Assembly (NCBI GenBank): GCA_045565695.1
Contig: JBJLEZ010000001.1
Span: forward strand, 434,001-498,000
Direction of reading: 5' to 3'
DNA length: 64,000 nt
DNA from: GCA-2690565 sp002457235
GTDB taxonomy: Bacteria > Verrucomicrobiota > Verrucomicrobiia > Opitutales > Coraliomargaritaceae
Shown here: in pieces, positions 56,355 to 64,000 of the stretch
Layout: the number at the start of each line of letters is the position of its first letter
How positions within the stretch are numbered: the first letter of the stretch is position 1
The notes under the pieces: model-generated
Databases searched by the model: none
What the model saw: only the letters and a program-made list of their open reading frames with translations
What the model was told of the DNA's origin: nothing
Position numbers and translations under genes: made by a program

Positions 56355-56888
56355 ATGGGCTCACATCATCCTATGCACTCACAAACAAATATAGATAGTA
56401 CTTACCAAAGCGCTCTCGAATGGACTAAGCCGACTCAGCATCAGATTCCTGATGCAGGAAGTGATGCTGAACGTCTTATGCTTGGGCAGCTTGAGGATTT
56501 ATTCACAAACTACACCTATGAAAATCTTCAACTTAGTTTTCCAAAGGTGTATGCGGATGAGTTTTATTTTAGGGACGCATTTAAGCAGTTTAATCGCCTT
56601 GATGAACTGATGCCTTACATGTTGAAAGGAGTGGAAGCCGTCTCAGGCGTAAAGTTCGTATTCAATCACATTATGCGAACAAAGGATGAATTTTTTATCG
56701 AATGGACCATGTCGATCCAGTTTAAAGGCAAGGATGAATTTGAATCCTCAATGGGGATGAGTCGCTTTCGCTTTAACTCAGAGGGAAAAGTTATTTTTCA
56801 TCAAGATTATTGGGATCCCACAACGGTCATTTATCAAAAGATACCCATTGCTAAGCAACTGATCCAATTCGTTCAGAATCGCCTTTAG
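56355..56888 (+). CDS. NTF2/SnoaL-like protein
   Basis: 177 aa; residues 45-170 form a predicted NTF2-like cone fold (LEDLFTNYTYENLQLSFPKVYADEFYFRDAF, then FNHIMRTKDEFFIEWTMSIQF, ending FHQDYWDP). It may start at Met1 or Met7. Divergent from the CFA-like operon; such NTF2-like genes accompany these operons in other bacteria. No catalytic assignment possible. Confidence 0.75.
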   Translation: MGSHHPMHSQTNIDSTYQSALEWTKPTQHQIPDAGSDAERLMLGQLEDLFTNYTYENLQLSFPKVYADEFYFRDAFKQFNRLDELMPYMLKGVEAVSGVKFVFNHIMRTKDEFFIEWTMSIQFKGKDEFESSMGMSRFRFNSEGKVIFHQDYWDPTTVIYQKIPIAKQLIQFVQNRL

Positions 56889-56909
56889 CGTAATTTAATT
56901 TATAAATAT

Positions 56910-56942
56910 AAAAGCCACCCTGGAATTCCAAGAGTGGCTTTT
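56910..56942. terminator. Bidirectional terminator
   Basis: AAAAGCCAC/GTGGCTTTT forms a 9-bp stem, with the palindrome TGGAATTCCA in the loop. T runs flank it on both strands. It serves the NTF2-like gene and the convergent glutamine synthetase gene. Confidence 0.8.
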
Positions 56943-56963
56943 GAAATTATAAGTTCGCTTGGC

Positions 56964-57986
<1,023 letters not shown>

Positions 57987-58171
57987 AATATATGGATTTT
58001 TGATTAGTAAGTTTATATTTAGTGTTAAAAGTGAGCAAGAGGCTCACCTATCCTGATTGATATAAAAGCAAGATGCGTGCCATTGAGATTAGTGCAAGTA
58101 TATTTCAGTTTTCCTCGATTAATTGTAGCAAGAATCTTGCATAAACTAGGCTGATTTGATGGTATCAAGTT

Positions 58172-58615
58172 ATGCAGGAAAAGAAAAATACGGCTTTTGC
58201 TCGGGTTCACATCTCATTTGATGGGCGAGTGAATAAATGGTTCTTGGGACCAAATGCAAAAGAACGTTATGCGAATGAGGTGCAAGTCTTGGAATATCTC
58301 GAGAGGAAAAAGTGTACATTTGTTCCTCGGTTATTAAGCAAAGATGATAAAGAGTTGAAAATGGAGACGACCAATTGCGGTCACATGGTAGAGCGTTTGA
58401 GTGATGATAAGTGCCAAGCACTTTTTCAAGAATTAGAAACCTATGGTGTGCGTCATGGGGATCAAGCTGTCCGAAATATTACTTACAATGCTAATTTAGG
58501 GCGCTTCTGCCTCATAGATTTTGAATTTGCAACGATCTTGGAAGAGGGCTACGACCCAGGGCCAAAACCAATTACTAAATTTAACCGAGACGATTTTAAA
58601 ACTTCAAAGAACTGA
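58172..58615 (+). CDS. Minimal kinase-like protein next to PP2C
   Basis: 147 aa, not a family I recognise, but with a reduced protein-kinase pattern. Lys22 (GRVNKWF) fits the beta3 lysine and Glu36 (RYANEVQVLEYL) the helix-C Glu. Asp97 of YGVRHGD with Asn102 (RNITYN) fits the catalytic loop, and Asp116 of CLIDFEFA the metal-binding DFG/DFE. A glycine-rich loop is not evident. It is 8 bp upstream of a PP2C phosphatase, so a kinase-phosphatase pair is plausible. Could also be a small-molecule phosphotransferase or inactive. Confidence 0.65.
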   Translation: MQEKKNTAFARVHISFDGRVNKWFLGPNAKERYANEVQVLEYLERKKCTFVPRLLSKDDKELKMETTNCGHMVERLSDDKCQALFQELETYGVRHGDQAVRNITYNANLGRFCLIDFEFATILEEGYDPGPKPITKFNRDDFKTSKN

Positions 58616-58623
58616 ATTAAGAC

Positions 58624-59463
58624 ATGGGTGAAGAAAGAAAAATTCTGAAGTGGTCAGCGCATACGGATGTCGGTCGTTTTCGTTCGAATAACGAAGATAG
58701 CTTTCTCGCTTTGCAGGTAAATGGGGAGGGTGTTTTTCGTTTGGGCAAGTGGGGTGAAGCGGAAATTGGAACGAGCGATTTTGTCTTTGCCGTAAGTGAT
58801 GGAATGGGTGGTGCCAATGCAGGTGAGTATGCCAGCCATCTAGTTGCTGAACAAATGACCCAGTTATTTCCCAAGGTTTTCCAGACGCAGGCTCAAGGAA
58901 TGACTGTTTATTTTCAAGACGTTTTAAATGAATTAGTGACTAATGTGCACAGTTCTCTTTCGGATATGGGCGAGTGTTATTCAGAATTAGAAGGCATGGG
59001 GGCGACCTTGAGCTTATGCTGGGTACGATCCGATCGCCTTTATTTTGCGCATGTCGGAGATAGTCGTATTTATCATTTGAGTAAAACAGGTTCGTTCAAT
59101 CAGTTGAGTAAAGATCATACACATATTGCTTGGCTTAAAGAAAAAGGAGAAATTTCCGATTATGAAGCACGTAATGACCCTAGGAGAAATATTCTTCATC
59201 AGGTAATTGGTGGAAAGACTCAGCGCCTCAATCCCCAATTTGGGGAATTAGTATTTGAATCAAAAGACCGTTTGCTAATTTGTTCCGATGGCTTGATTGA
59301 AGGTCTAATGGATAGTGCATTGAAGCGTATGCTCAATTTTTCTAATCCTATTTATGAAGTACAGTCAGAAGGGGTAGCTCAAGCTATGGTCGATGAATCG
59401 GTTCGAGAAGATGGTAAAGACAATACCACAGCTCTTTGTTTCGAGGTGCTAGATGCAAATTAA
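58624..59463 (+). CDS. PP2C-type serine/threonine phosphatase
   Basis: 279 aa soluble phosphatase. Metal-binding motifs: TDVGRFRSNNEDSF, VSDGMGGANAGEYAS, FAHVGDSRIYHL, LLICSDGLIEGL and EDGKDNTTALCF. No membrane span or sensor domain. Probably co-transcribed with the kinase-like gene; it converges on glyS with a 4-bp gap. Confidence 0.93.
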   Translation: MGEERKILKWSAHTDVGRFRSNNEDSFLALQVNGEGVFRLGKWGEAEIGTSDFVFAVSDGMGGANAGEYASHLVAEQMTQLFPKVFQTQAQGMTVYFQDVLNELVTNVHSSLSDMGECYSELEGMGATLSLCWVRSDRLYFAHVGDSRIYHLSKTGSFNQLSKDHTHIAWLKEKGEISDYEARNDPRRNILHQVIGGKTQRLNPQFGELVFESKDRLLICSDGLIEGLMDSALKRMLNFSNPIYEVQSEGVAQAMVDESVREDGKDNTTALCFEVLDAN

Positions 59464-59467
59464 GAAA

Positions 59468-61009
59468 TTAAGCGTCAATTTGCTCTTCTAAATATTCGAT
59501 GAGTGCTTCTTCTGACATTCTTCTTTGTTGGGTCGTGTCTCTATCTCTTAGAGTCACCGTACCATCTTTTTCAAGAGTATCAAAATCTACCGTGATTCCA
59601 TAAGGTGTCCCGATTTCGTCTTGGCGGCGATAACGACGACCGATAGCTCCAGAAGCATCATAAAATACATTCCAGCGTTTTTGCAGTTTTCGATAAAGCT
59701 TTTCCGCTATCTCTACCAGCTCGGGTTTATTTTTAACTAATGGGAAAATGGCTGCTTTATAGGGGGCGATTTTTGGGCTGAATCTTAGAACAGTTCGTTT
59801 TTCTACAGCCCCTTTGTCGTTAGGAATTTCGTCTTCATCGTAAGCGGTTGTCAATACGGCGAGTAGGGTACGGTCCACACCAAGCGAAGGTTCTATGACA
59901 TGAGGAATGTATTTCTTCTTTTGGGCTTCATCAAAAATCTCCATTGATTTACCCGAATGTTTTTGATGTTGCCCAAGGTCGTAGTCACTTCTGCAAGCGA
60001 TTCCCCAAAGCTCTTGTTTCCCATGCGGAAATTCAAACATTAAGTCGGTAGTGGCTTGAGAATAAAAAGCGAGTTTGTCTTCAGCATGAACATCTTCAGA
60101 GACTTGATCTTTCGGAATTCCGATAGATTCGAGCCAGTTAATGCAAGTATCTAACCATTCTCTATGAAGTGTTTTCCAATCTGCATCGGGTGAGATAAAG
60201 TATTCTATCTCCATTTGTTCAAATTCACGAGATCGGAAGATGAAGTTTCTTGGAGTGATTTCATTTCGGAAGGCTTTGCCGATTTGAGCTATACCAAAGG
60301 GAATTTTAACTCGGCCAGTATCTACAATGTTTTTGTAATTTGCAAAAATACCTTGAGCGGTTTCAGGTCTTAAATAAGCAACAGCTGATTGATCTGCTAG
60401 TGGGCCAACTTTGGTTTCAAACATGAGTTTAAATTCTCTAGGCTCAGTTAATGTCCCTACCGTATTGGCATCTGGACCTAATGTGATCGCTCTTTGAGCT
60501 TCATCTAATTCAGTGATTTCTACTGCATCTCTGTCTAGTTGGCTTTCGTCTAATTTCGCCTGTTTGTTACCTAGGCTATCTCTGAGTTTTTTAGCTTGTT
60601 TGATTCGGGTGTTTAAATCTGTTCCTTCAATTACCGCAATATAACCAGCGGAAGCGCCCTCTAGCATTACGGGATAAACAAAAAGTTGGTCAGCCCTGTA
60701 GCGTAATTTAGATTCTTTACAATCAACCATTGGGTCGGAAAACCCATCAACATGTCCCGATGCTTTCCAAATGTCTGGATGCATAATGATCGAAGAATCG
60801 AGTCCAACAATATCGTCTCTTCTTTGTACCATATCTCGCCACCAGATATTTTTAATGTTGTTTCTTAATTCAACTCCAAGTGGGCCGTAATCAAAAAAGC
60901 CATTGTAGCCTCCATAGATTTCCGAAGAGGCAAAAATAAAACCCCTACGTTTACAGAGTCCAATTATAGATTCCATTAAGGTAAGATTACTCGTGTTGGA
61001 TTGTTTCAT
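59468..61009 (-). CDS. glyQS: Glycyl-tRNA synthetase, dimeric class II type
   Basis: 513 aa, the archaeal/eukaryotic-like alpha2 enzyme rather than the alpha2beta2 glyQ+glyS form. LCKRRGFIFASSEIYGGYNGFFDYGPLG is the N-terminal region, EFEQMEIEYF and FRNEITPRNF belong to motif 2, and EPSLGVDRTLLAVL is motif 3. The anticodon-binding domain occupies the last 110 residues. Translation may start at Met1 or Met12. Confidence 0.95.
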   Translation of the reverse strand: MKQSNTSNLTLMESIIGLCKRRGFIFASSEIYGGYNGFFDYGPLGVELRNNIKNIWWRDMVQRRDDIVGLDSSIIMHPDIWKASGHVDGFSDPMVDCKESKLRYRADQLFVYPVMLEGASAGYIAVIEGTDLNTRIKQAKKLRDSLGNKQAKLDESQLDRDAVEITELDEAQRAITLGPDANTVGTLTEPREFKLMFETKVGPLADQSAVAYLRPETAQGIFANYKNIVDTGRVKIPFGIAQIGKAFRNEITPRNFIFRSREFEQMEIEYFISPDADWKTLHREWLDTCINWLESIGIPKDQVSEDVHAEDKLAFYSQATTDLMFEFPHGKQELWGIACRSDYDLGQHQKHSGKSMEIFDEAQKKKYIPHVIEPSLGVDRTLLAVLTTAYDEDEIPNDKGAVEKRTVLRFSPKIAPYKAAIFPLVKNKPELVEIAEKLYRKLQKRWNVFYDASGAIGRRYRRQDEIGTPYGITVDFDTLEKDGTVTLRDRDTTQQRRMSEEALIEYLEEQIDA

Positions 61010-61141
61010 TTAACTGAACAATGGTATGTGATATTTCAGCGTCAAGTTTAGGATTTAATATTAATAATTAATTTACTTTCTCTTCTCATTCCCTAATGAT
61101 TGATTATTTCAATGAGCTGTAATTATACAGTGTAACTTTTC

Positions 61142-61843
61142 ATGAGTACTTCATCAACGTTCAGTCTGCCCAAGCGTCTCTTGCTCTTATTCTTAGGGCT
61201 ATTTCTCCATATCTTGGCAAGAACTTTGAGAATTAAAAATGATGAAGCGACTCAATGTTTCTTGGATGGAGAAATGCATAAACAAAAAGATGCAGAATCA
61301 TCTTTTTTATTATTTTGGCATAATCAATTACTTTTGATCTTTCTAATATTAATTGTTTATAAAAAGAAGTTTCCGCCATTTACAGTTTTGGTCAGTTCAA
61401 ATAAAAGTGCAGATATCTTTGCAACACTCTTAGAAAAAAATGGCTATTCTATTGTTCGAGGTTCCGCTAATAACAAATCCTTCCAAGCACTGAGAGGGAT
61501 TCATAATGCGATCAAGAAGAAGCATATAATTGGCTATGCTGCAGATGGGCCAACCGGACCTATCTATCAATTCAAGCCTGGGGCGGTCTTTTTATCTTAT
61601 AAATACAAAGTGCCGATTGATTTAATTAATATAAAGCCTGCGCAGATGATTACCTTTAAGACTTGGGATAGACTGATTCTGCCTCTGCCCTTTGCTAAGG
61701 TGCAGTTTAAGTGGCGTCGAGTCACTCCCAATGAATTTGAAGACAATACAAGTGATGCCCGATCCAAAGAAGGGCTGAATCAATCGGTCTCAAAATTGCA
61801 AGACCACATGCAATCCATATCAGGAGACTTTAAAGCCAATTAA
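61142..61843 (+). CDS. DUF374 lysophospholipid acyltransferase-like protein
   Basis: 233 aa with an N-terminal membrane helix (RLLLLFLGLFLHILAR). FWHNQLLLIFLIL holds the acyltransferase His region, SADIFATLLEKNGYSIVRGS and GYAADGPTGPIYQFKPGAVFLSYK are DUF374 blocks. Probably an inner-membrane enzyme acylating lipid A or phospholipids; substrate unknown. Overlaps the convergent next gene by 14 bp. Confidence 0.88.
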   Translation: MSTSSTFSLPKRLLLLFLGLFLHILARTLRIKNDEATQCFLDGEMHKQKDAESSFLLFWHNQLLLIFLILIVYKKKFPPFTVLVSSNKSADIFATLLEKNGYSIVRGSANNKSFQALRGIHNAIKKKHIIGYAADGPTGPIYQFKPGAVFLSYKYKVPIDLINIKPAQMITFKTWDRLILPLPFAKVQFKWRRVTPNEFEDNTSDARSKEGLNQSVSKLQDHMQSISGDFKAN

Positions 61844-62213
61844 AAGTCGGTGCAGTTATAGATGTTTCGTCTGATTGAGCAAATTGATTTTCACCATTGG
61901 CCCATAGTTCATCATTGATGAGCAATTTATATTCTATCGGGTTATCCGCAGTTTTTGTTTCCCATGCCCATTCGTAGGGAGATAGGTTTCTCATTAAAAT
62001 ACCTACATCCCAGCTCAGTCCTGCACCTTCACCTCGAATATACAAGTTATTGCCAAAGCCGACATCGACTCGTGCTGCTATCGTTGTTTTGGTTGCTATT
62101 TTCTTCTTGGCTCGAGCTTTCTTTGCAACTGGCTTTGTTGCTTTTTTGACCGCCTTTTTCGCCGCGGTTTTTGTCGCTTTTTTCACTGCTTTCTTTGTTG
62201 TTTTCTTTGTCAT
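61830..62213 (-). CDS. Histone-H1-like Lys/Ala N-terminus fused to a glycogen-binding-like (CBM48/AMPK1) domain
   Basis: 127 aa. Residues 1-45 are a Lys/Ala/Thr low-complexity repeat (TKKAVKKATKTAAKKAVKKA), DNA- or polyanion-binding in type. Residues 48-127 read like the AMPK1-CBM/CBM48 early-Set fold: VGFGNNLYIRGEGAGLSWDVG, AWETKTADNPIEYKLLINDE, and a terminal PTFNW. No enzymatic motif. It lies tail-to-tail with the acyltransferase gene. The domain fusion is clear, the biological job is not. Confidence 0.75.
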   Translation of the reverse strand: MTKKTTKKAVKKATKTAAKKAVKKATKPVAKKARAKKKIATKTTIAARVDVGFGNNLYIRGEGAGLSWDVGILMRNLSPYEWAWETKTADNPIEYKLLINDELWANGENQFAQSDETSITAPTFNWL

Positions 62214-62565
62214 TTTGAAGAGTTTAAATTTTTTGAATATTTGATCTGTGTATTTTAGTCGAAATTGAAAGTCACAGGATTGTGTTAAATATAAATTTGA
62301 TTTTTAGTCTGAATCGTTTTTTCTAAATAGGCAATCCCTTTAAATCAAGATAGTGCAATAAATCGAAGTTTAGAGAACTTGAAGCACTTGCTAAAATACT
62401 ATCTTTGTTTTGAGTGATCTTTGACGATTGATTTAAACTTTACAGATTTAATTATAAAGAATACTTTTGTAGGTTCATAATCACCAAGCTATAGCATATT
62501 TCTTAAGCTTACGGATTTTTTATACGCAAGGTGATTAGTTGTTTTATTTTGTTCTTTCTTAAGTT
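62214..62565. other. Intergenic region upstream of rnpB
   Basis: 352 nt of AT-rich sequence without a convincing gene. It should contain the divergent promoters for the histone-like gene and for rnpB. A TTGACG (62421) and a TATAAA (62453) are present but not at a mutual promoter spacing. Confidence 0.5.
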
Positions 62566-62924
62566 GTCGATTTTGATCTGCGGGCGTTCGCTTGCATTTG
62601 CAAGAGGAAAGTCCGGACACCACAGAGCAGAGTTCCCTATGAAAGTAGGGGCATATTTTGGTGACAAAATGTGACGGATAGTGTCACAGAAAATAAACCG
62701 CCTTAGATCGTCTTCGGACGTTATAAGGTAAGGGTGAAAAGGTGAGGTAAGAGCTCCCCGCATTAAAGGTAACAATGATGGCTTGAAAAACCCAGCTTGG
62801 TGCAAGACAAAATAGGAAATCGAGTGGCTCGCTCTACGATTTCGGGTATGTCGCATAGATAAATGAACGCACAATCAGTATTAACTGATGGACAGAATCT
62901 GGCTTACAGCAGATCAAAATCGAC
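62566..62924 (+). ncRNA. rnpB: RNase P RNA, class A
   Basis: 359 nt. The ends pair perfectly as P1 (GTCGATTTTGATCTG with CAGATCAAAATCGAC). The 5' conserved core GAGGAAAGTCCGGAC and the 3' core ACAGAATCTGGCTTACAG are present, with GGGTGAAAAGGTGAGGTAAGAGC in between. It is the catalytic RNA that matures tRNA 5' ends. The ORF on the opposite strand (62509-62874) is a shadow. Confidence 0.95.
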
Positions 62925-62939
62925 ACTTTAAATTAATAT

Positions 62940-62980
62940 TTGACAAATAAGGGAGTATTTCTTTCACTACTCAACTTTTC
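62940..62980 (+). promoter_or_regulatory. Candidate promoter of rpsT
   Basis: A perfect TTGACA lies 50 bp before the ATG, then TTCACT after 17 bp (weak -10) and CTTTTC at the expected start position, as in the rpsL promoter. It lacks the GC-rich discriminator of the other three. Confidence 0.4.
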
Positions 62981-62989
62981 TTAAAATCT

Positions 62990-63244
62990 ATGGCTAATAC
63001 TAAATCAGCACTTAAATACATTCGTAAAACAGAAACTCGTACACAGGCTAATCGCCAAGTGAAAACTCGTTTGAAGACACTTGCGAAGCAAGTTAAGACA
63101 GCAGCAAGTTCTGAGGACAAAGATGCTTTGTCTGAGAAAACACGTCTTTACATTTCAGCATTGGACAAAGCGGGAAAATCTGGGCTTGTACATAAAAATA
63201 AAATTGCACGCCATAAGGCATCTTGTGCAAAGCATTTAGCTTAA
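62990..63244 (+). CDS. rpsT: 30S ribosomal protein S20
   Basis: 84 aa helical protein. MANTKSALKYIRKTETRTQANRQ and KAGKSGLVHKNKIARHKASCAKHL are the family ends. Monocistronic with its own promoter and terminator. Confidence 0.94.
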   Translation: MANTKSALKYIRKTETRTQANRQVKTRLKTLAKQVKTAASSEDKDALSEKTRLYISALDKAGKSGLVHKNKIARHKASCAKHLA

Positions 63245-63273
63245 TATAAAAATTTTACCCCAAATAAAACTTA

Positions 63274-63307
63274 CCCCTATATCTACATTTGTGGATTAGG
63301 GGTTTTT
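63274..63307 (+). terminator. Intrinsic terminator after rpsT
   Basis: CCCCTA/TAGGGG with an inner ATCTAC/GTGGAT stem (one bulge, one G-T) and an ATTT loop, followed by five T. It lies 30 bp after the rpsT stop. Confidence 0.85.
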
Positions 63308-63325
63308 CTTTAGGATAAGTTAAGC

Positions 63326-64000
63326 ATGAGTGATTCATTCCCAATAAGCTCAAAGCAAAAAAACTCTCGTTCCGAGGCGATTGGTTTTTCAAGAGGTCTC
63401 CTTTCAGAGGAACCACTTAGGATTGAGGTACTTGCCGATACCCCTGACTTTATTGCTTTAAACAAGCCTGCCAATATTTCTCTTAGGCAGCACCCTTGGG
63501 ATGAAAATATTCCAAACTTAGATTCTGCGCTTAATTTACAACTGAAAGAGGGAAAGCCAGAAATCCTTGCACTCGATGCCAAGTCATTTGGATCTATCTT
63601 TTATTTTGAAAAAGCAATTTCTGGACTAGCGCTCTTTTCTAAGCACAAAAAGGCCTTAACTTTTTTGCGGAATGCCTTTGGGTCTGGTTTAATGGAATTT
63701 CATTTCCAATTCATTGCTCAATCTGAAGAGACTATTGAAGAAAACATGATTAATGAAACACCTTTGATTCCTCATCGCTATAAATTTAAAATGGTGCCAT
63801 CTACAGCAAAAGGAAAGCGTGCACGAACGGAATTTAAATGTTTAAAAAGGGGTAATGATTCTTGGAGCCTTTGGCAGGCAAAAATCAATTATTTTCGCCC
63901 GCATCAATTGAGAATCCATGCCTCACTGTCTGGATTACAACTAATGAACGATGACTTGTATCGTGGTGTTGATGCCCCGACTTATGCTTCGGTAGGCAAA
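63326..64000 (+). CDS. RluA-like pseudouridine synthase homologue with altered active site, 3' truncated by window
   Basis: 225 codons are visible from ATG 63326, with no stop before the window ends. PDFIALNKPANIS, GLALFSKHKKALTFLRNAF, RTEFKCLKRG and YFRPHQLRIHASLSG match the RluA fold. The catalytic motif HRLDxxTSG reads FYFEKAISG: Glu95 (63608-63610) stands where the nucleophilic Asp should be, and the His-Arg are lost. It may be a non-catalytic RNA-binding derivative. Starts 19 bp after the rpsT terminator. Confidence 0.75.
   Translation, partial: MSDSFPISSKQKNSRSEAIGFSRGLLSEEPLRIEVLADTPDFIALNKPANISLRQHPWDENIPNLDSALNLQLKEGKPEILALDAKSFGSIFYFEKAISGLALFSKHKKALTFLRNAFGSGLMEFHFQFIAQSEETIEENMINETPLIPHRYKFKMVPSTAKGKRARTEFKCLKRGNDSWSLWQAKINYFRPHQLRIHASLSGLQLMNDDLYRGVDAPTYASVGK

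Noticed and set aside
62509..62874. 121-aa ORF on the minus strand
   Set aside because: It lies antisense to RNase P RNA, whose conserved cores and P1 pairing explain the sequence.

Overview
The window is a low-GC bacterial chromosome segment without phage, insertion sequences or CRISPR. About half of it (18.1-50.0 kb) is one nearly unbroken ribosomal protein / RNA polymerase array on the + strand. The order rpsL-rpsG-fusA-rpsJ, with S10 moved from the S10 operon to the end of the str operon, is as I know it from Chlamydia. Together with a type II glutamine synthetase, Lys/Ala-rich tails and a GldG/DUF4340 ABC system, this points to the PVC group, most likely Verrucomicrobiota (Opitutae-like). 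No 16S gene is present, so this assignment is tentative.

Layout. 0-4.5 kb: housekeeping genes der (5' truncated by the window), sodA, tadA, infA, cysK and a nitroreductase. 4.5-9.4 kb: an overlapping light/oxidative-damage cassette with a class I photolyase, an FeS (6-4)-type photolyase, a TIGR01777 epimerase and a renalase-like flavoprotein. 9.4-17.2 kb (minus strand): a coupled ABC ATPase - permease - GldG-like - DUF4340 - AsmA-like operon. 17.3-31 kb: rnhB, tRNA-Thr(GGT), tuf, tRNA-Trp(CCA), secE, nusG, rplKAJL, rpoBC. 31-34.5 kb: rpsL, rpsG, fusA, rpsJ. After a 630-nt structured gap, 35.1-50.0 kb carries the merged S10-spc-alpha clusters, ending at a strong terminator after rplQ. 50.1-53.1 kb: a PglE/PglF-like sugar aminotransferase and membrane dehydratase pair. 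53.1-56.9 kb: DUF1365 - flavin amine oxidase - CFA-like methyltransferase (minus) with a divergent NTF2-like gene. 57-64 kb: type II glutamine synthetase, a tiny kinase-like protein beside a PP2C phosphatase, glycyl-tRNA synthetase, a DUF374 acyltransferase, a histone-like/CBM fusion, RNase P RNA, rpsT and a partial RluA-like protein.

Points that stand out. (1) rpsJ is frameshifted in an A8 tract: the canonical S10 C-terminus is present in the neighbouring frame, giving exactly 102 residues if one A is skipped. (2) A signal-peptide-bearing 129-aa protein sits between rpsS and rplV inside the S10 operon. (3) A 147-residue protein keeps all core kinase catalytic residues and lies 8 bp from a PP2C phosphatase. 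(4) The last gene is RluA-like but has Glu in place of the catalytic Asp. (5) Start codons of the translation genes often sit in ATTATG with weak or distant Shine-Dalgarno sequences, and four ribosomal promoters appear to share one architecture.

Functionally, the window combines gene expression machinery (transcription, translation, secretion, N-terminal Met removal, tRNA processing and charging) with damage repair, envelope lipid/glycan modification and nitrogen assimilation.
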